Source: Paraktedonobacter sp964250225 (GTDB taxonomy: Bacteria > Chloroflexota > Ktedonobacteria > Ktedonobacterales > Ktedonobacteraceae). From it: 64,000 nt of DNA. The notes beneath the pieces are model-generated. The model was not told where the DNA came from, did not search any database, and saw only the letters and a list, made by a program, of their open reading frames with translations. The stretch's first letter is position 1. Every line of letters begins with the position of its first letter. Below, piece by piece: positions 15,812 to 24,318 of the stretch. Location of the stretch: contig CAXUEY010000007.1 of NCBI GenBank assembly GCA_964250225.1, positions 7,762 through 71,761 of the forward strand, in the 5' to 3' direction. A program made the position numbers and the translations under genes.

Positions 15812-18574
15812 CTAACTCTCGTTTTGCTCCTCCTCAATGCGAATAGCCCCATTGGAGCCATCAACGGTGATACGCTGTCCTGTCACGAGACGTTCGGTGG
15901 CGCCATGCACGCCCACCACGGCGGGAATACCGTATTCGCGTGCGACAACGGAGCCGTGCGACATCGCGCCGCCCATCTCCATGACCAGGCCGCCAGCAGT
16001 CAAGAAGAGAGGCGTCCAGCCGGGATCGGTTGAGGGTGCGACCAGGATTTCACCCGGCTCCAGATGCGCTCCCAGCGGGTCCATAATCACCCGTGCTTTT
16101 CCTGTCACCACGCCTGCCGAAGCTGGTGTGCCTCGTAACGCGTCATCATCTGGCACGCCTGTTTGCGTTGCGGCGCCTGGCTCTGTGCCATCCGAGAGCA
16201 GAACACGTGGGAGATGGCGGCGCAGCATCTCCTGCTCATACCTGATGCGCCGTTCATACACGAGCGAGCACAGATCCTCTCCGGCCACGCCTGCCCGCGC
16301 TTCAGGGAGTGTGAGAAAAAAGATGTCATCGGCCTGCTCCAGGTGTCCAGCGCGGGCTAATGCTTCTCCCACCGACCAGAGCAGTGCGCGGCAACGTGCA
16401 AAGGCCAGGATGATACAGAATTTTGGGTATTCACGTGTCCCTGTCAACCCACGGATGCGTTTCAGGTCGAAGCGCACCAACTGGCTGTAGAACCAGCCCT
16501 TGCGCCTGGCCCGCTGATTGAGTTCTTGTATCATAGCTTCAGCCTCGTGCATGCCGCGTGCAAACTGCACATCCGGCGCCAGTTCGGGGTCTTTGAGCCG
16601 CAAGTAGTTAGCGAGCACGCCCAGGATATGGGTGGGATCTTCGGACCAGCGGGGCAGGCCCAGGTCAATCTCAGCCACACCGCGATGCCCGTAGATGCGC
16701 AGGAACTCGGCTAACCCCTGCTGGAAGAGCGGTGGAAGCTGCCCCTCATGATATGCCTGCACCAGTTGCGCGGACGGCGTGTTCTCTAGCAGGTTTGCCA
16801 CAGCAGGGTCGGAGCCGAGTCGCTGGGCCAGCGCCCAGAGCGAGAGATCCATTTCAGTAGTGGGGTTATAGGGGAGGCTGCGCAGCACGGTCTGGATTTC
16901 ATCGGGCGTGGCGATCCTTTTCAGCAGGCTGTTCGCCATCACCGCCGCCGCGATGCCAGCAAAGCCTATGGGCAAAACCGTGGGCGCCACACGCGCAAGG
17001 CTCTCCAAAAGAGAACGTTCAAGGGCGTCCAGGTAGTCAGCGCCACTCGCTTCAGGAGCAAGCTGAACGGGCTGACGCAGGTAGACCTCCAGATTGGCGA
17101 GTCGTTTGCGCGCCGCCGCCGGGCGCAGCAGTGTCTGCACCAGGCGCAAGGGTATTTTTGTGCGCAGCGCTATCGGCACGAGCTTGCGAAGGGTGGGGAT
17201 TTTCGACGTGGTGGTAAGCGTCAGGCGTGGATCATCAGCCAGGTGCCTGAAGATGGCAGAGCTGCGCGCCTCCATGCCTTGCAGAAGACGTATCACGATG
17301 CCACGTCCCAGAGCATTGCGTAGGGCCGGCGTCGCATCCAGAAAGAGACGCTGACCGAGATCCATCACAAACGGGAGGCCCGCTACAGGATTTTTGAGGG
17401 GCTTGCCCGTCGCAAAATGAGCAGCGACAGAGCTAATCAGGCGGAAGATCTGGATGCCCATTGGCGTCATTGGCCGATATACGCCTTGCAGCACACTGAC
17501 GTTTAAGTAGACACGCAGCTCATCATCGCTGGTAAGCGCGCTGGCGGGCATGGGATAGAGGGTCGTAATCGGGCGCGCCTGTGTCAACCAGAGCTGGCCC
17601 GCAGCATCGATAGCCCATTCGGTATCCTGCGGCGCGCCATAGTGAGCCTCTACTCTCGCTCCCATCTGGGCCAGGGCGCGTACCTGCTCGTCCGAGATGC
17701 ACGCCTCTTCGCTGCTCCCGGCTATCTCAACCCGCTGCGTCCCACCACCGGGAGCCACGCGAATGGCCACGCGCTTATCGCCCAGGTGCCGTTCAAGAAT
17801 CTCGCAGCTGACAGTATTGACCACAAAATGGTCGGGGTTGACTGCGCCAGAAACGACCGCTTCCCCCAGGCCGGGGCTGGCGTCGATGACCGCTTGCCGA
17901 CGATGACCCGTCAGCGGATTGGCGGTAAAGAGCACGCCCGCAACCTCAGGCTCGACCATACGCTGAACCACCACGGCCAGAGAGACAACACGCTGATCGA
18001 TCTTGTTACTGGCGCGATAGCTAACCGCGCGTTCGGTCCACAGCGAGGCCCAGCAGCGTTTCACCGCGTCAAGCACAGCCTCAATGCCCACAATATTCAG
18101 GTAGGTATCCTGCTGCCCGGCAAAGCTGGCAAAGGGCAGGTCTTCGGCGGTGGCCGAGGAGCGCACAGCCACAGGGACAGGTTCGCCGGACGAGAAAACG
18201 TGATAGGCCCGCGTCACCGCCTCAACGATCTCAGCGGGCATCGTGGCTGCCAACAACTTGTTGCGCACCTCGGCAGCGCAGGTCGCCAGATGCGCGCTAT
18301 CGCTGAACTGGTCAGGGACAAGCCGGGTCAGCATCGAATCTAGATCAGCCTGCTGGGCCACAAGCGCGTAGGCTGTAGTAGTCACACAGAAGCCCGGCGG
18401 GACCGGGAAACCGGCGCGGGCCATTTCACCCAGATTCGCCCCTTTGCCTCCTACTTGCGCCAGCATTCTGGCATTGATCTCGTCAAAGGGCAGCACGAGC
18501 AGCTCAGGCGCGTTCGGTTGCGTCAGGCTCGCTGGCTGGCGGCTGGTGTCGGGGTTGAGACTGGTTTCTGTCAT
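15812..18574 (-). CDS. Rifampin-phosphotransferase-like PEP-synthase family enzyme
   Basis: A 920-residue protein with an N-terminal PPDK/PEP-synthase ATP-grasp domain (VGGKGANLGEMARAGFPVPP at about 41-60, AVRSSATAEDLPFASFAGQQ, then FTANPLTGHRR) and the swivelling phosphohistidine domain at the extreme C-terminus (MSHGSVVAREYGIPAVVGV, H873). The PEP/pyruvate TIM barrel that follows the histidine domain in PpsA and PPDK is missing; a central about 450-residue domain sits between instead. This order (ATP domain, middle domain, His domain) is that of rifampin phosphotransferase, which inactivates rifamycins. The real substrate is not known. GGAGG precedes the start, and a TetR-type motif lies 18 bp upstream. 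Confidence 0.8.
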   Translation of the reverse strand: MTETSLNPDTSRQPASLTQPNAPELLVLPFDEINARMLAQVGGKGANLGEMARAGFPVPPGFCVTTTAYALVAQQADLDSMLTRLVPDQFSDSAHLATCAAEVRNKLLAATMPAEIVEAVTRAYHVFSSGEPVPVAVRSSATAEDLPFASFAGQQDTYLNIVGIEAVLDAVKRCWASLWTERAVSYRASNKIDQRVVSLAVVVQRMVEPEVAGVLFTANPLTGHRRQAVIDASPGLGEAVVSGAVNPDHFVVNTVSCEILERHLGDKRVAIRVAPGGGTQRVEIAGSSEEACISDEQVRALAQMGARVEAHYGAPQDTEWAIDAAGQLWLTQARPITTLYPMPASALTSDDELRVYLNVSVLQGVYRPMTPMGIQIFRLISSVAAHFATGKPLKNPVAGLPFVMDLGQRLFLDATPALRNALGRGIVIRLLQGMEARSSAIFRHLADDPRLTLTTTSKIPTLRKLVPIALRTKIPLRLVQTLLRPAAARKRLANLEVYLRQPVQLAPEASGADYLDALERSLLESLARVAPTVLPIGFAGIAAAVMANSLLKRIATPDEIQTVLRSLPYNPTTEMDLSLWALAQRLGSDPAVANLLENTPSAQLVQAYHEGQLPPLFQQGLAEFLRIYGHRGVAEIDLGLPRWSEDPTHILGVLANYLRLKDPELAPDVQFARGMHEAEAMIQELNQRARRKGWFYSQLVRFDLKRIRGLTGTREYPKFCIILAFARCRALLWSVGEALARAGHLEQADDIFFLTLPEARAGVAGEDLCSLVYERRIRYEQEMLRRHLPRVLLSDGTEPGAATQTGVPDDDALRGTPASAGVVTGKARVIMDPLGAHLEPGEILVAPSTDPGWTPLFLTAGGLVMEMGGAMSHGSVVAREYGIPAVVGVHGATERLVTGQRITVDGSNGAIRIEEEQNES

Positions 18575-18591
18575 ATGGTTCCTCCAGAGGT

Positions 18592-18611
18592 TTGACTGAC
18601 TGATTAATTAA
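18592..18611. promoter_or_regulatory. Putative TetR operator, site 1
   Basis: TTGACTGACTGATTAATTAA lies between the TetR gene and the RPH-like gene, 18 bp upstream of the latter's ATG. It matches site 2 (19277-19296) at 19 of 20 positions. The sequence is an imperfect inverted repeat, as expected for a TetR dimer. Confidence 0.7.
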
Positions 18612-18627
18612 TGCGAAACAAAAAAAA

Positions 18628-19239
18628 TTAGCGTGCTTGCATGCCTTGCAAAACCGTCTGCACTACGGTCCGAGCCAGTTCCTCATGCGTGTAGCCCATG
18701 ACCTGGGGGTCGCAGAGAATGCCCCGCCGCACCACCAGCGTAATCACGCACCCGATCAGTGCGTGGATCGCCGTGTCCAGGTTGAGATCAGCTCGCAGCG
18801 TACCCCTGGCCATCTGCATCTGCAAGTAGCCGCCGATAAAAGCGAGCAGTCGTTGCGCAAACCCGTTGAAAGGCGCCACGATCTCTGGACGGTGGAGCAC
18901 TTCGGGCAGCACCACGCGCGCAAGACCCAGAAACTGCTCGTTCTCGACGATATCCAGCACGCGTTGCACCATAAACGGCAGGAAAATCTCCGGCGGCTGC
19001 TCCAGCATTTCCGGGGTAATCTGTGCCATGATCTGCGCGGGTGAACGCTCTTCCAGCATCGCCTGAAGCAGCGCCTCTTTATTTTCAAAGTAATAGTAGA
19101 TCAGCCCCGTGGTGATCCCGGCCTCACGCGCCACATCGCGGTTCGTGGCTTTGGAGAAGCCCTTCTCCGCGAAAACACGCATGGCCGCGTCGAGAATCTG
19201 CTCGCGTCGATCCTCGACCACTTTCGATGTGCGTGACAT
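18628..19239 (-). CDS. TetR/AcrR family transcriptional regulator
   Basis: A 203-residue TetR-family repressor. Residues about 10-58 form the DNA-binding domain: REQILDAAMRVFAEKGFSKA, then DVAREAGITTGLIYYYFENK with the recognition helix, and EALLQAM. The remaining about 140 residues are the helical ligand-binding and dimer part. It sits immediately upstream of, and in the same direction as, the RPH-like gene, and both genes carry the same 20-bp motif in front of their starts, so autoregulation plus control of that enzyme is likely. The inducing ligand is unknown; by analogy it may be the compound the enzyme modifies. Confidence 0.92.
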   Translation of the reverse strand: MSRTSKVVEDRREQILDAAMRVFAEKGFSKATNRDVAREAGITTGLIYYYFENKEALLQAMLEERSPAQIMAQITPEMLEQPPEIFLPFMVQRVLDIVENEQFLGLARVVLPEVLHRPEIVAPFNGFAQRLLAFIGGYLQMQMARGTLRADLNLDTAIHALIGCVITLVVRRGILCDPQVMGYTHEELARTVVQTVLQGMQAR

Positions 19240-19276
19240 AGCCGCTCTGCTCCTTCTCCATACTGCCTATCGTTTA

Positions 19277-19296
19277 TTGACTGACCGATTAATTAA
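19277..19296. promoter_or_regulatory. Putative TetR operator, site 2
   Basis: TTGACTGACCGATTAATTAA lies 38 bp upstream of the tetR start codon. It is identical to site 1 except for one C/T difference. The two sites are in the same orientation relative to their genes. Confidence 0.7.
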
Positions 19297-19499
19297 ACAG
19301 TATAGACGGGAAATGGCGAGACGTCAAGGGGGTTATGCCCAGGAGAAACGGTCTGAGACAATCTGGCTAGCCCGGATCTCTCTACCGATGTAGCGGCTAT
19401 TTTTGTGCTATGATAAACCATAGAGTTATACTCTGAGGATGCAGAGGAGAGAACAATACATCCCAAATCGCTTATTTTCTTAATATACAATAATAACTT

Positions 19500-19790
19500 G
19501 AAGGATTGTCACGCGCCCATGTCCACACAGCTTTTCATAGCAAGTGCGATTTTCGCACCACACCAGAGTCACCAGACCGCCTGCGTACACGCAGGGGCCT
19601 GTCTCTCGCCTCACCCTTACCGCTGGATCAGAGATAGCTACCTTAGCACATGAGTCATCGAGCAGCAAGCTGTTCTGAGCGCGCGGACGGGTGACGCGGC
19701 GAACACCCCCCCCCAATGCCCACGCCTCTACAAGGGCATGGCATATCTTCCCGCACCTGAATGCGGGGTCTTCTACCCCGGTTTGATGTA
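19500..19790 (+). mobile_element. Possible IS200/IS605-type right-end remnant
   Basis: Noncoding stretch ending in two adjacent hairpins: ATGCCC/GGGCAT (19716-19721, 19734-19739) and CCCGCA/TGCGGG (19750-19755, 19762-19767), then TCTTCTACCCCGGTTTGATG. Paired hairpins with such a tail are typical of the right ends and guide-RNA scaffolds of IS605/TnpB elements. No transposase reading frame is left. The call rests on resemblance only. Confidence 0.3.
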
Positions 19791-19831
19791 TCGCGATTCT
19801 TGCACACACCAGTAAAGAGGAATACAATTCG

Positions 19832-21250
19832 ATGAAATATCTCAAGGCGTCTATTCCCGCGCTCAGCGTCTTCTGCCTCGCTCTCATTGTACGGGTTGTC
19901 TACAATCTCACAATAGCCAGAAATTATATCCCTGGCTTTGACGCCGCTATCTATAACAACCTCGCGAAAGAACTCGTGGAGTGGCATTGTTATTGTCTTT
20001 TCAATACCCATCAGCCGACAACCTTCCGTTCACCGCTCTGGCCGTTTATTATCGCGGGCATCTATTCTGTGCTGGGCGAGCATAATATCTATCCGCGCCT
20101 GTTCTACAGCGTGCTCAGTTCGGGCACCTGTGTACTGGTCTATCTGCTGGCGAAAGACCTCTTTGGCAAACGCATCGCCCTGGTCAGCGGCGTTATCGCG
20201 GCTCTCTACCCTGGCATGTTCATCTGGGATGGCTGGCTCTACAGCGAAGCGTTGTTTACCTTCTGCCTGACCGCACTCATCTATGCATTTGCGCGCATTC
20301 AGAGCAGCATCCAGGCAGGTATGAGCCATGACAAGCAGGCTCAGGTCTCCTGGGTGTGGCTGATCGTCGGCGGCATTTTGCTTGGCCTGACCTTGCTAGC
20401 GCGCCCAAGCGGACTGGTCTTCATCGGGATACTTTGTCTCTGGGCTGTGCTGCTCATTTTCGCCAGAACGCTGCCCTGGCAGGCTGTAGTCAAAAGCGTG
20501 CTGGTCGTGGTCGCCATCGCTACCCTCATCAACGTCCCCTGGATGTATCACAACTATACCATCACGCATTCATTGACGCCAATTTCGACTGTCGGCACCA
20601 CGCTGGAAGGCGCGTATCGAGATTGTGTCACATCCGCTGATGGGATGTGGGGGTGTGGGAACCATCCCTCCGTTGACCCCTGCCCTCAGAATGTGGTGAA
20701 TATCAACCCTGACTTTTGCCCCTACACTGTGGCTGATGAGAAATTGGATACCGATGTGGCATTGTCCTGGATGCGCAATCACCTCAGCCTATTGCCCGCG
20801 CTATTCGCCCTCCACCTGCACAATTTCTGGACACCTGCCATGAAGTCGTTCGGCCTGCCCTACGAAGTAACGTCTGAAATGCCTGTCGGTAGTCACTACA
20901 TAGAAGCCGCTACCTACTTCATGCCGCGTGTGATTACTGATGCAACGATCCCTATCTTTCTGTTTGCCGCCATTGGCCTGATCGTCACCTGGACACGCAA
21001 AAGAAAGTACTTGCTGATGGGCTATCTCATGATTGCCTTGCTCACGCTGCAAAGCGTGGTGTTTTATGGTAGCCCACGTTTTCGCGCACCTATCGAGCCA
21101 ATCCTGGTGCTGCTGGCCGGAGGCGCGCTCTGGTGGCTCTTCTGCAACGAGCTTGGCACGCTACGCCACTGGTGGACCAGCAAGGGCGGCGCCCAGCAAA
21201 CTGCTGAAGAGATCCAGGCTGAAACGACTAACGAGCTAATAAAAGCATGA
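19832..21250 (+). CDS. GT39-type membrane glycosyltransferase
   Basis: A 472-residue integral membrane protein of the glycosyltransferase 39/ArnT-like group, which uses polyprenyl-phosphate sugars on the outer face of the membrane. The first helix (LKASIPALSVFCLALIVRVV) leads to the loop NYIPGFDAAIYNNLAKELVE, where an acidic residue after the first span is catalytic in the family. About ten further hydrophobic spans follow, among them VLVYLLAKDLFGKRIALVSG and WVWLIVGGILLGLTLLARPS. AGAGGA about 10 nt upstream supports the start. The acceptor is unknown. Its stop overlaps the ATG of a short remnant. Confidence 0.82.
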   Translation: MKYLKASIPALSVFCLALIVRVVYNLTIARNYIPGFDAAIYNNLAKELVEWHCYCLFNTHQPTTFRSPLWPFIIAGIYSVLGEHNIYPRLFYSVLSSGTCVLVYLLAKDLFGKRIALVSGVIAALYPGMFIWDGWLYSEALFTFCLTALIYAFARIQSSIQAGMSHDKQAQVSWVWLIVGGILLGLTLLARPSGLVFIGILCLWAVLLIFARTLPWQAVVKSVLVVVAIATLINVPWMYHNYTITHSLTPISTVGTTLEGAYRDCVTSADGMWGCGNHPSVDPCPQNVVNINPDFCPYTVADEKLDTDVALSWMRNHLSLLPALFALHLHNFWTPAMKSFGLPYEVTSEMPVGSHYIEAATYFMPRVITDATIPIFLFAAIGLIVTWTRKRKYLLMGYLMIALLTLQSVVFYGSPRFRAPIEPILVLLAGGALWWLFCNELGTLRHWWTSKGGAQQTAEEIQAETTNELIKA

Positions 21251-21441
21251 GATGGAGCAAACTAAAAAGGTCTCTGGAGATCCTTCTGGCTGATGCGGTG
21301 AAAGAGCATCTTCAATTGCATTTCACAAGGCGTCTACTCTTAATGGAGTTCAAGCCAACCGATCCCCCTTTCGTCAAACGTTGGTATCAGCTCAGGTGTC
21401 AGGCGGAAGGCCTTGCGCTTAGGGATCATGAGGGACCATAA
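21247..21441 (+). pseudogene. N-terminal fragment resembling SF0329 family protein
   Basis: A 64-residue frame beginning MRWSKLKRSLEILLADAVKE, which resembles the opening of SF0329-family proteins (MKWSKLK..., helix, then a strand with H-x-T). After about residue 28 the similarity stops and the rest looks like random translation. The ATG overlaps the stop of the glycosyltransferase (ATGA). It is most likely a truncated leftover rather than a working gene. Confidence 0.45.
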
Positions 21442-21530
21442 CCCATAAAGTGTAGCTAAAAATCGCTACTGAAACGCCCGGCTGCTATAAGCAATGAGTA
21501 AACAAATCCGCTTGATCCGTAAGAAGAGCA

Positions 21531-22967
21531 TCAGGAGTGGACGGCTTCGCCCTCGACAGATATGGGTGGCGCGCTGGTTTGCTGTTCCTCGCCACTACCT
21601 ATCCGCTGCTGTATGCCAGAGCGTCGGCGCGCTTCCAGGGACTTACGCCAGCGATCCCCCAGCTTCATGCCGGGTCGCTCCACAAAGGCATAGAAGAGGA
21701 TACAGAAAGGCACAGCCACCAGCGCCATCCAGGTCCAGCAGTATACATACTGGATATACTGGTTGAGATGATCGTAGCCGGGCAGAACAGAGTGGCTGAG
21801 CGTCAAGAGCGGCAAGTGCCAGATATACAGACTATAGGAAATCAGGCCAAGCCAGCGCAGTGGCCGCCAGGTAAAGGGCCGTTGCAGCTCGCGTGGACCA
21901 AATAGGATCGCCATGACACACATCCCGAAAGCGACCGCGAGGACCATTTCATTCAGCCAGGTAAAGTAAGGCGTAAGCGGGTCGAGGAACGGCCACGCGG
22001 GCGTGGTCCGACCCGCCTGAAAATTCCACATGGCACAGAAAGTCAGGAGCAGGATACCGCCGCCCCAGAACCAGAGGCTCAAACGGCGCAATCTCTGGAC
22101 AAACGGATGCTCTGCCGACAAACTCTGAGCATACACGTAGATGAGGGAGCAGAGCATGCCAACGGCAAATTCTTCGAGATATTTCCCAATGATGCCGAAT
22201 GAGAAGAAAAGCACTATATTCAGCACTGAACGTGGCACGAGATAAGTGATGGTAGGATGCTCTGAGAGATATAACCCGCAGAAACGTACACACAGGCCGC
22301 CAGCGATAACACCACAGAGGCAGAGGATCACAGCTCGTAGACGATATACGCCTGGGACGCGCCTGACCAGCAAAAAGATGCCCAGCGTGAGCAGCGGAAA
22401 AATCATATAGAACTGCCACTCAACCGCCAGTGTCCAGAAGGGTCCGTTCAACAGACGAAAGGTTGAGCGCGACGAATCCATCAAGAACGTCAGAAACAGA
22501 GCCAGTTTTCCCAGATTCGCCGGTTGCAGGTACTGGGGCGCGGTGAAAATGATCAGCAGAAAGAGCGAGATATAGTAGCCTGGCATGATGCGCAGGGCGC
22601 GCCGCATATAGAACGTGCGGGCCAGTGGCCAGCGGCCAGCGAACAAAAGCGCCTTCGCATACGGTAAAAACAGCAGGAAACCGGAGAGTATGAAAAACAG
22701 GTTCACCCCGGACGCGCCAGCCAGCGCGATTGAGGACGTCAGTGGATTCATATGCCAATCCCACAGATCGTGGCCAGTGGTGTAATCAATGTGGAACGTC
22801 ATCACTAAAAGGATCGCACAGGCTCTCACACCATCCAGCACGGTAATCATGTTTTTCTGCTGGCCCTGTTTCCCCTCTTCAAACACCTCATGCAGCCAGT
22901 TACCAACTCGATGGAGGACCTGTTTCATAAGAAAAGCGTCAAATCCTTTCAGAAGGAGCTTCATCAT
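21531..22967 (-). CDS. Acyltransferase 3 family membrane protein (OafA/YrhL-like)
   Basis: A 478-residue polytopic membrane protein of the acyltransferase 3 family, which O-acetylates or O-acylates surface glycans. The catalytic first helix region reads LDGVRACAILLVMTFHIDY, including the R and the H conserved in the family, then FFILSGFLLFLPY and an R-rich loop FYMRRALRIMPGYYISL. About ten spans follow, with SYSLYIWHLPLLTL near the end, also a family hallmark. The C-terminal tail (about 440-478) is hydrophilic. No clear ribosome binding site precedes the ATG at 22967, and an in-frame ATG at 22928 is possible. Confidence 0.88.
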   Translation of the reverse strand: MMKLLLKGFDAFLMKQVLHRVGNWLHEVFEEGKQGQQKNMITVLDGVRACAILLVMTFHIDYTTGHDLWDWHMNPLTSSIALAGASGVNLFFILSGFLLFLPYAKALLFAGRWPLARTFYMRRALRIMPGYYISLFLLIIFTAPQYLQPANLGKLALFLTFLMDSSRSTFRLLNGPFWTLAVEWQFYMIFPLLTLGIFLLVRRVPGVYRLRAVILCLCGVIAGGLCVRFCGLYLSEHPTITYLVPRSVLNIVLFFSFGIIGKYLEEFAVGMLCSLIYVYAQSLSAEHPFVQRLRRLSLWFWGGGILLLTFCAMWNFQAGRTTPAWPFLDPLTPYFTWLNEMVLAVAFGMCVMAILFGPRELQRPFTWRPLRWLGLISYSLYIWHLPLLTLSHSVLPGYDHLNQYIQYVYCWTWMALVAVPFCILFYAFVERPGMKLGDRWRKSLEARRRSGIQQRIGSGEEQQTSAPPISVEGEAVHS

Positions 22968-23163
22968 ATACTACAAATTGAGACGTGCCACAAAAACTAT
23001 TCTGCCATAAAAGCGAGCAGCGTAAGGCCAGGGTCACACATACGCAAAAATTAGGAAGTTGTTCTCTGGTGGATACATCAACTTCACATATTCACGGGAA
23101 TGGGTGAGTATGGAGTGGCTCTCAGGCATGGCGAGTATCTACGGGATCTTCCTTGATGTGGGT

Positions 23164-24294
23164 CTACATACCCCCGCGTGCCAGGTGCCGCTGCGCCATC
23201 CCACGCACAATTTCTGCAAACCCGCGCATGTTTAGCCAGTGATACGTCTCGCCCGTCACAACGACATCCACCTGGCGCAACCGTTCTATGCTCGCCGCGC
23301 CACTCAATTGCATGGCGACCTGGAGTTGGAGAATCAGACCTTCCACGACCTCGCAGACGGCTTCGAAGCTCTCGCTGGCGGCTTTGAGAAAGGGAGAGGC
23401 CAGGCCGACGAGTGAGGCGCCGAGGGCCAGAGCACGCGCGATGTCCAGTCCGCTGCGCACGCCGCCCGTGGCAATCAGGGGCAACCGGGCCACGCTCGCC
23501 TCTATCAAGCTGATCGGCGTAGCGATGCCCCAATCGCGATAGAGCAAGCCGATAGCGCGCGCCTGCTCGTCGCCACGCGCTGTCGCCCGCGCTACTTCCA
23601 TCGCCGCCATACTACTGCCGCCCGCGCCACCTACATCGATGGCGGCAATCCCACAGCTCTGGAGCAATTGCGCCTGTTCGCGGCAGATGCCCGCGCCCGT
23701 CTCTTTGGCGATGATGGGCAGCGCGAGCTGGCTGCTCAGTGCCTTGAGCGCGTTGGCCTCACCCACGGCCCGCCGATCACCTTCGGGTTGCGCGGCCTCC
23801 TGCAAGCTGTTCATATGCACGGCCAGAGCGTTGGCCTTGAGCATATCTATCGCGCTATGGACCTGCTCCAGCGTAAACGCTGCCGCACGTGCCTGGGGGA
23901 TCAATTGAGGAGCGCCGACGTTGGCGATCAAGAAGGCGTTGGGCGCAACCTGGCGTGTGACCGCGTAGCTGGCAGCCAGGTCGGGATTGAGAATACCGGC
24001 GCGCTGGCTGCCCACGCCGAGGGCCAGCCCATAGCGTTCAGCCGCCAGCGCCAGATTGCGGTTAATCCTGGTGACATCGGGATGGCCGCCGGTCATGGAA
24101 GAGATGAGAATGGGATAGTTCAGCCTATAGCCGAGGAAGCTCACAGACGTGTCGAGCGCGTCCAGATCGACCTCCGGCAGAGCCTGGTGAATCAGGCGAA
24201 TGTCCCGCCAACTGGCGCTCTGGGGCGCGGTAAGATCCTCCCGCAACGCAACCTGCACATGCTCGGCTTTGCGCTGCTGCACTTCATCAGCCAT
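23164..24294 (-). CDS. fni: Type 2 isopentenyl-diphosphate delta-isomerase
   Basis: A 376-residue FMN-dependent isomerase that interconverts IPP and DMAPP for isoprenoid synthesis. Family landmarks: RKAEHVQVAL at the N-terminus, PILISSMTGGHPDVTRINRN (FMN and substrate binding), LGVGSQRAG, HMNSLQEAAQPEGDR (with the glutamine and glutamate of the Mg/substrate site), VDVGGAGGSSMAAME and GGVRSGLDIARALALGASLVG, the phosphate-binding part of the TIM barrel. It lies 24 bp downstream of purB in the same direction, so the two are probably cotranscribed. Confidence 0.93.
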   Translation of the reverse strand: MADEVQQRKAEHVQVALREDLTAPQSASWRDIRLIHQALPEVDLDALDTSVSFLGYRLNYPILISSMTGGHPDVTRINRNLALAAERYGLALGVGSQRAGILNPDLAASYAVTRQVAPNAFLIANVGAPQLIPQARAAAFTLEQVHSAIDMLKANALAVHMNSLQEAAQPEGDRRAVGEANALKALSSQLALPIIAKETGAGICREQAQLLQSCGIAAIDVGGAGGSSMAAMEVARATARGDEQARAIGLLYRDWGIATPISLIEASVARLPLIATGGVRSGLDIARALALGASLVGLASPFLKAASESFEAVCEVVEGLILQLQVAMQLSGAASIERLRQVDVVVTGETYHWLNMRGFAEIVRGMAQRHLARGGM

Positions 24295-24318
24295 AGAAAA
24301 AACATTCCCTTCTGCTAG

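Noticed and set aside
17642..18343. A 233-codon frame on the plus strand inside the RPH-like gene
   Set aside because: Antisense to the ATP-binding domain of the RPH-like enzyme, with no ribosome binding site or recognisable motif.
19480..20011. Minus-strand frames overlapping the start of the GT39 gene
   Set aside because: They run through hairpin-rich noncoding DNA and the antisense of the glycosyltransferase; no protein features.
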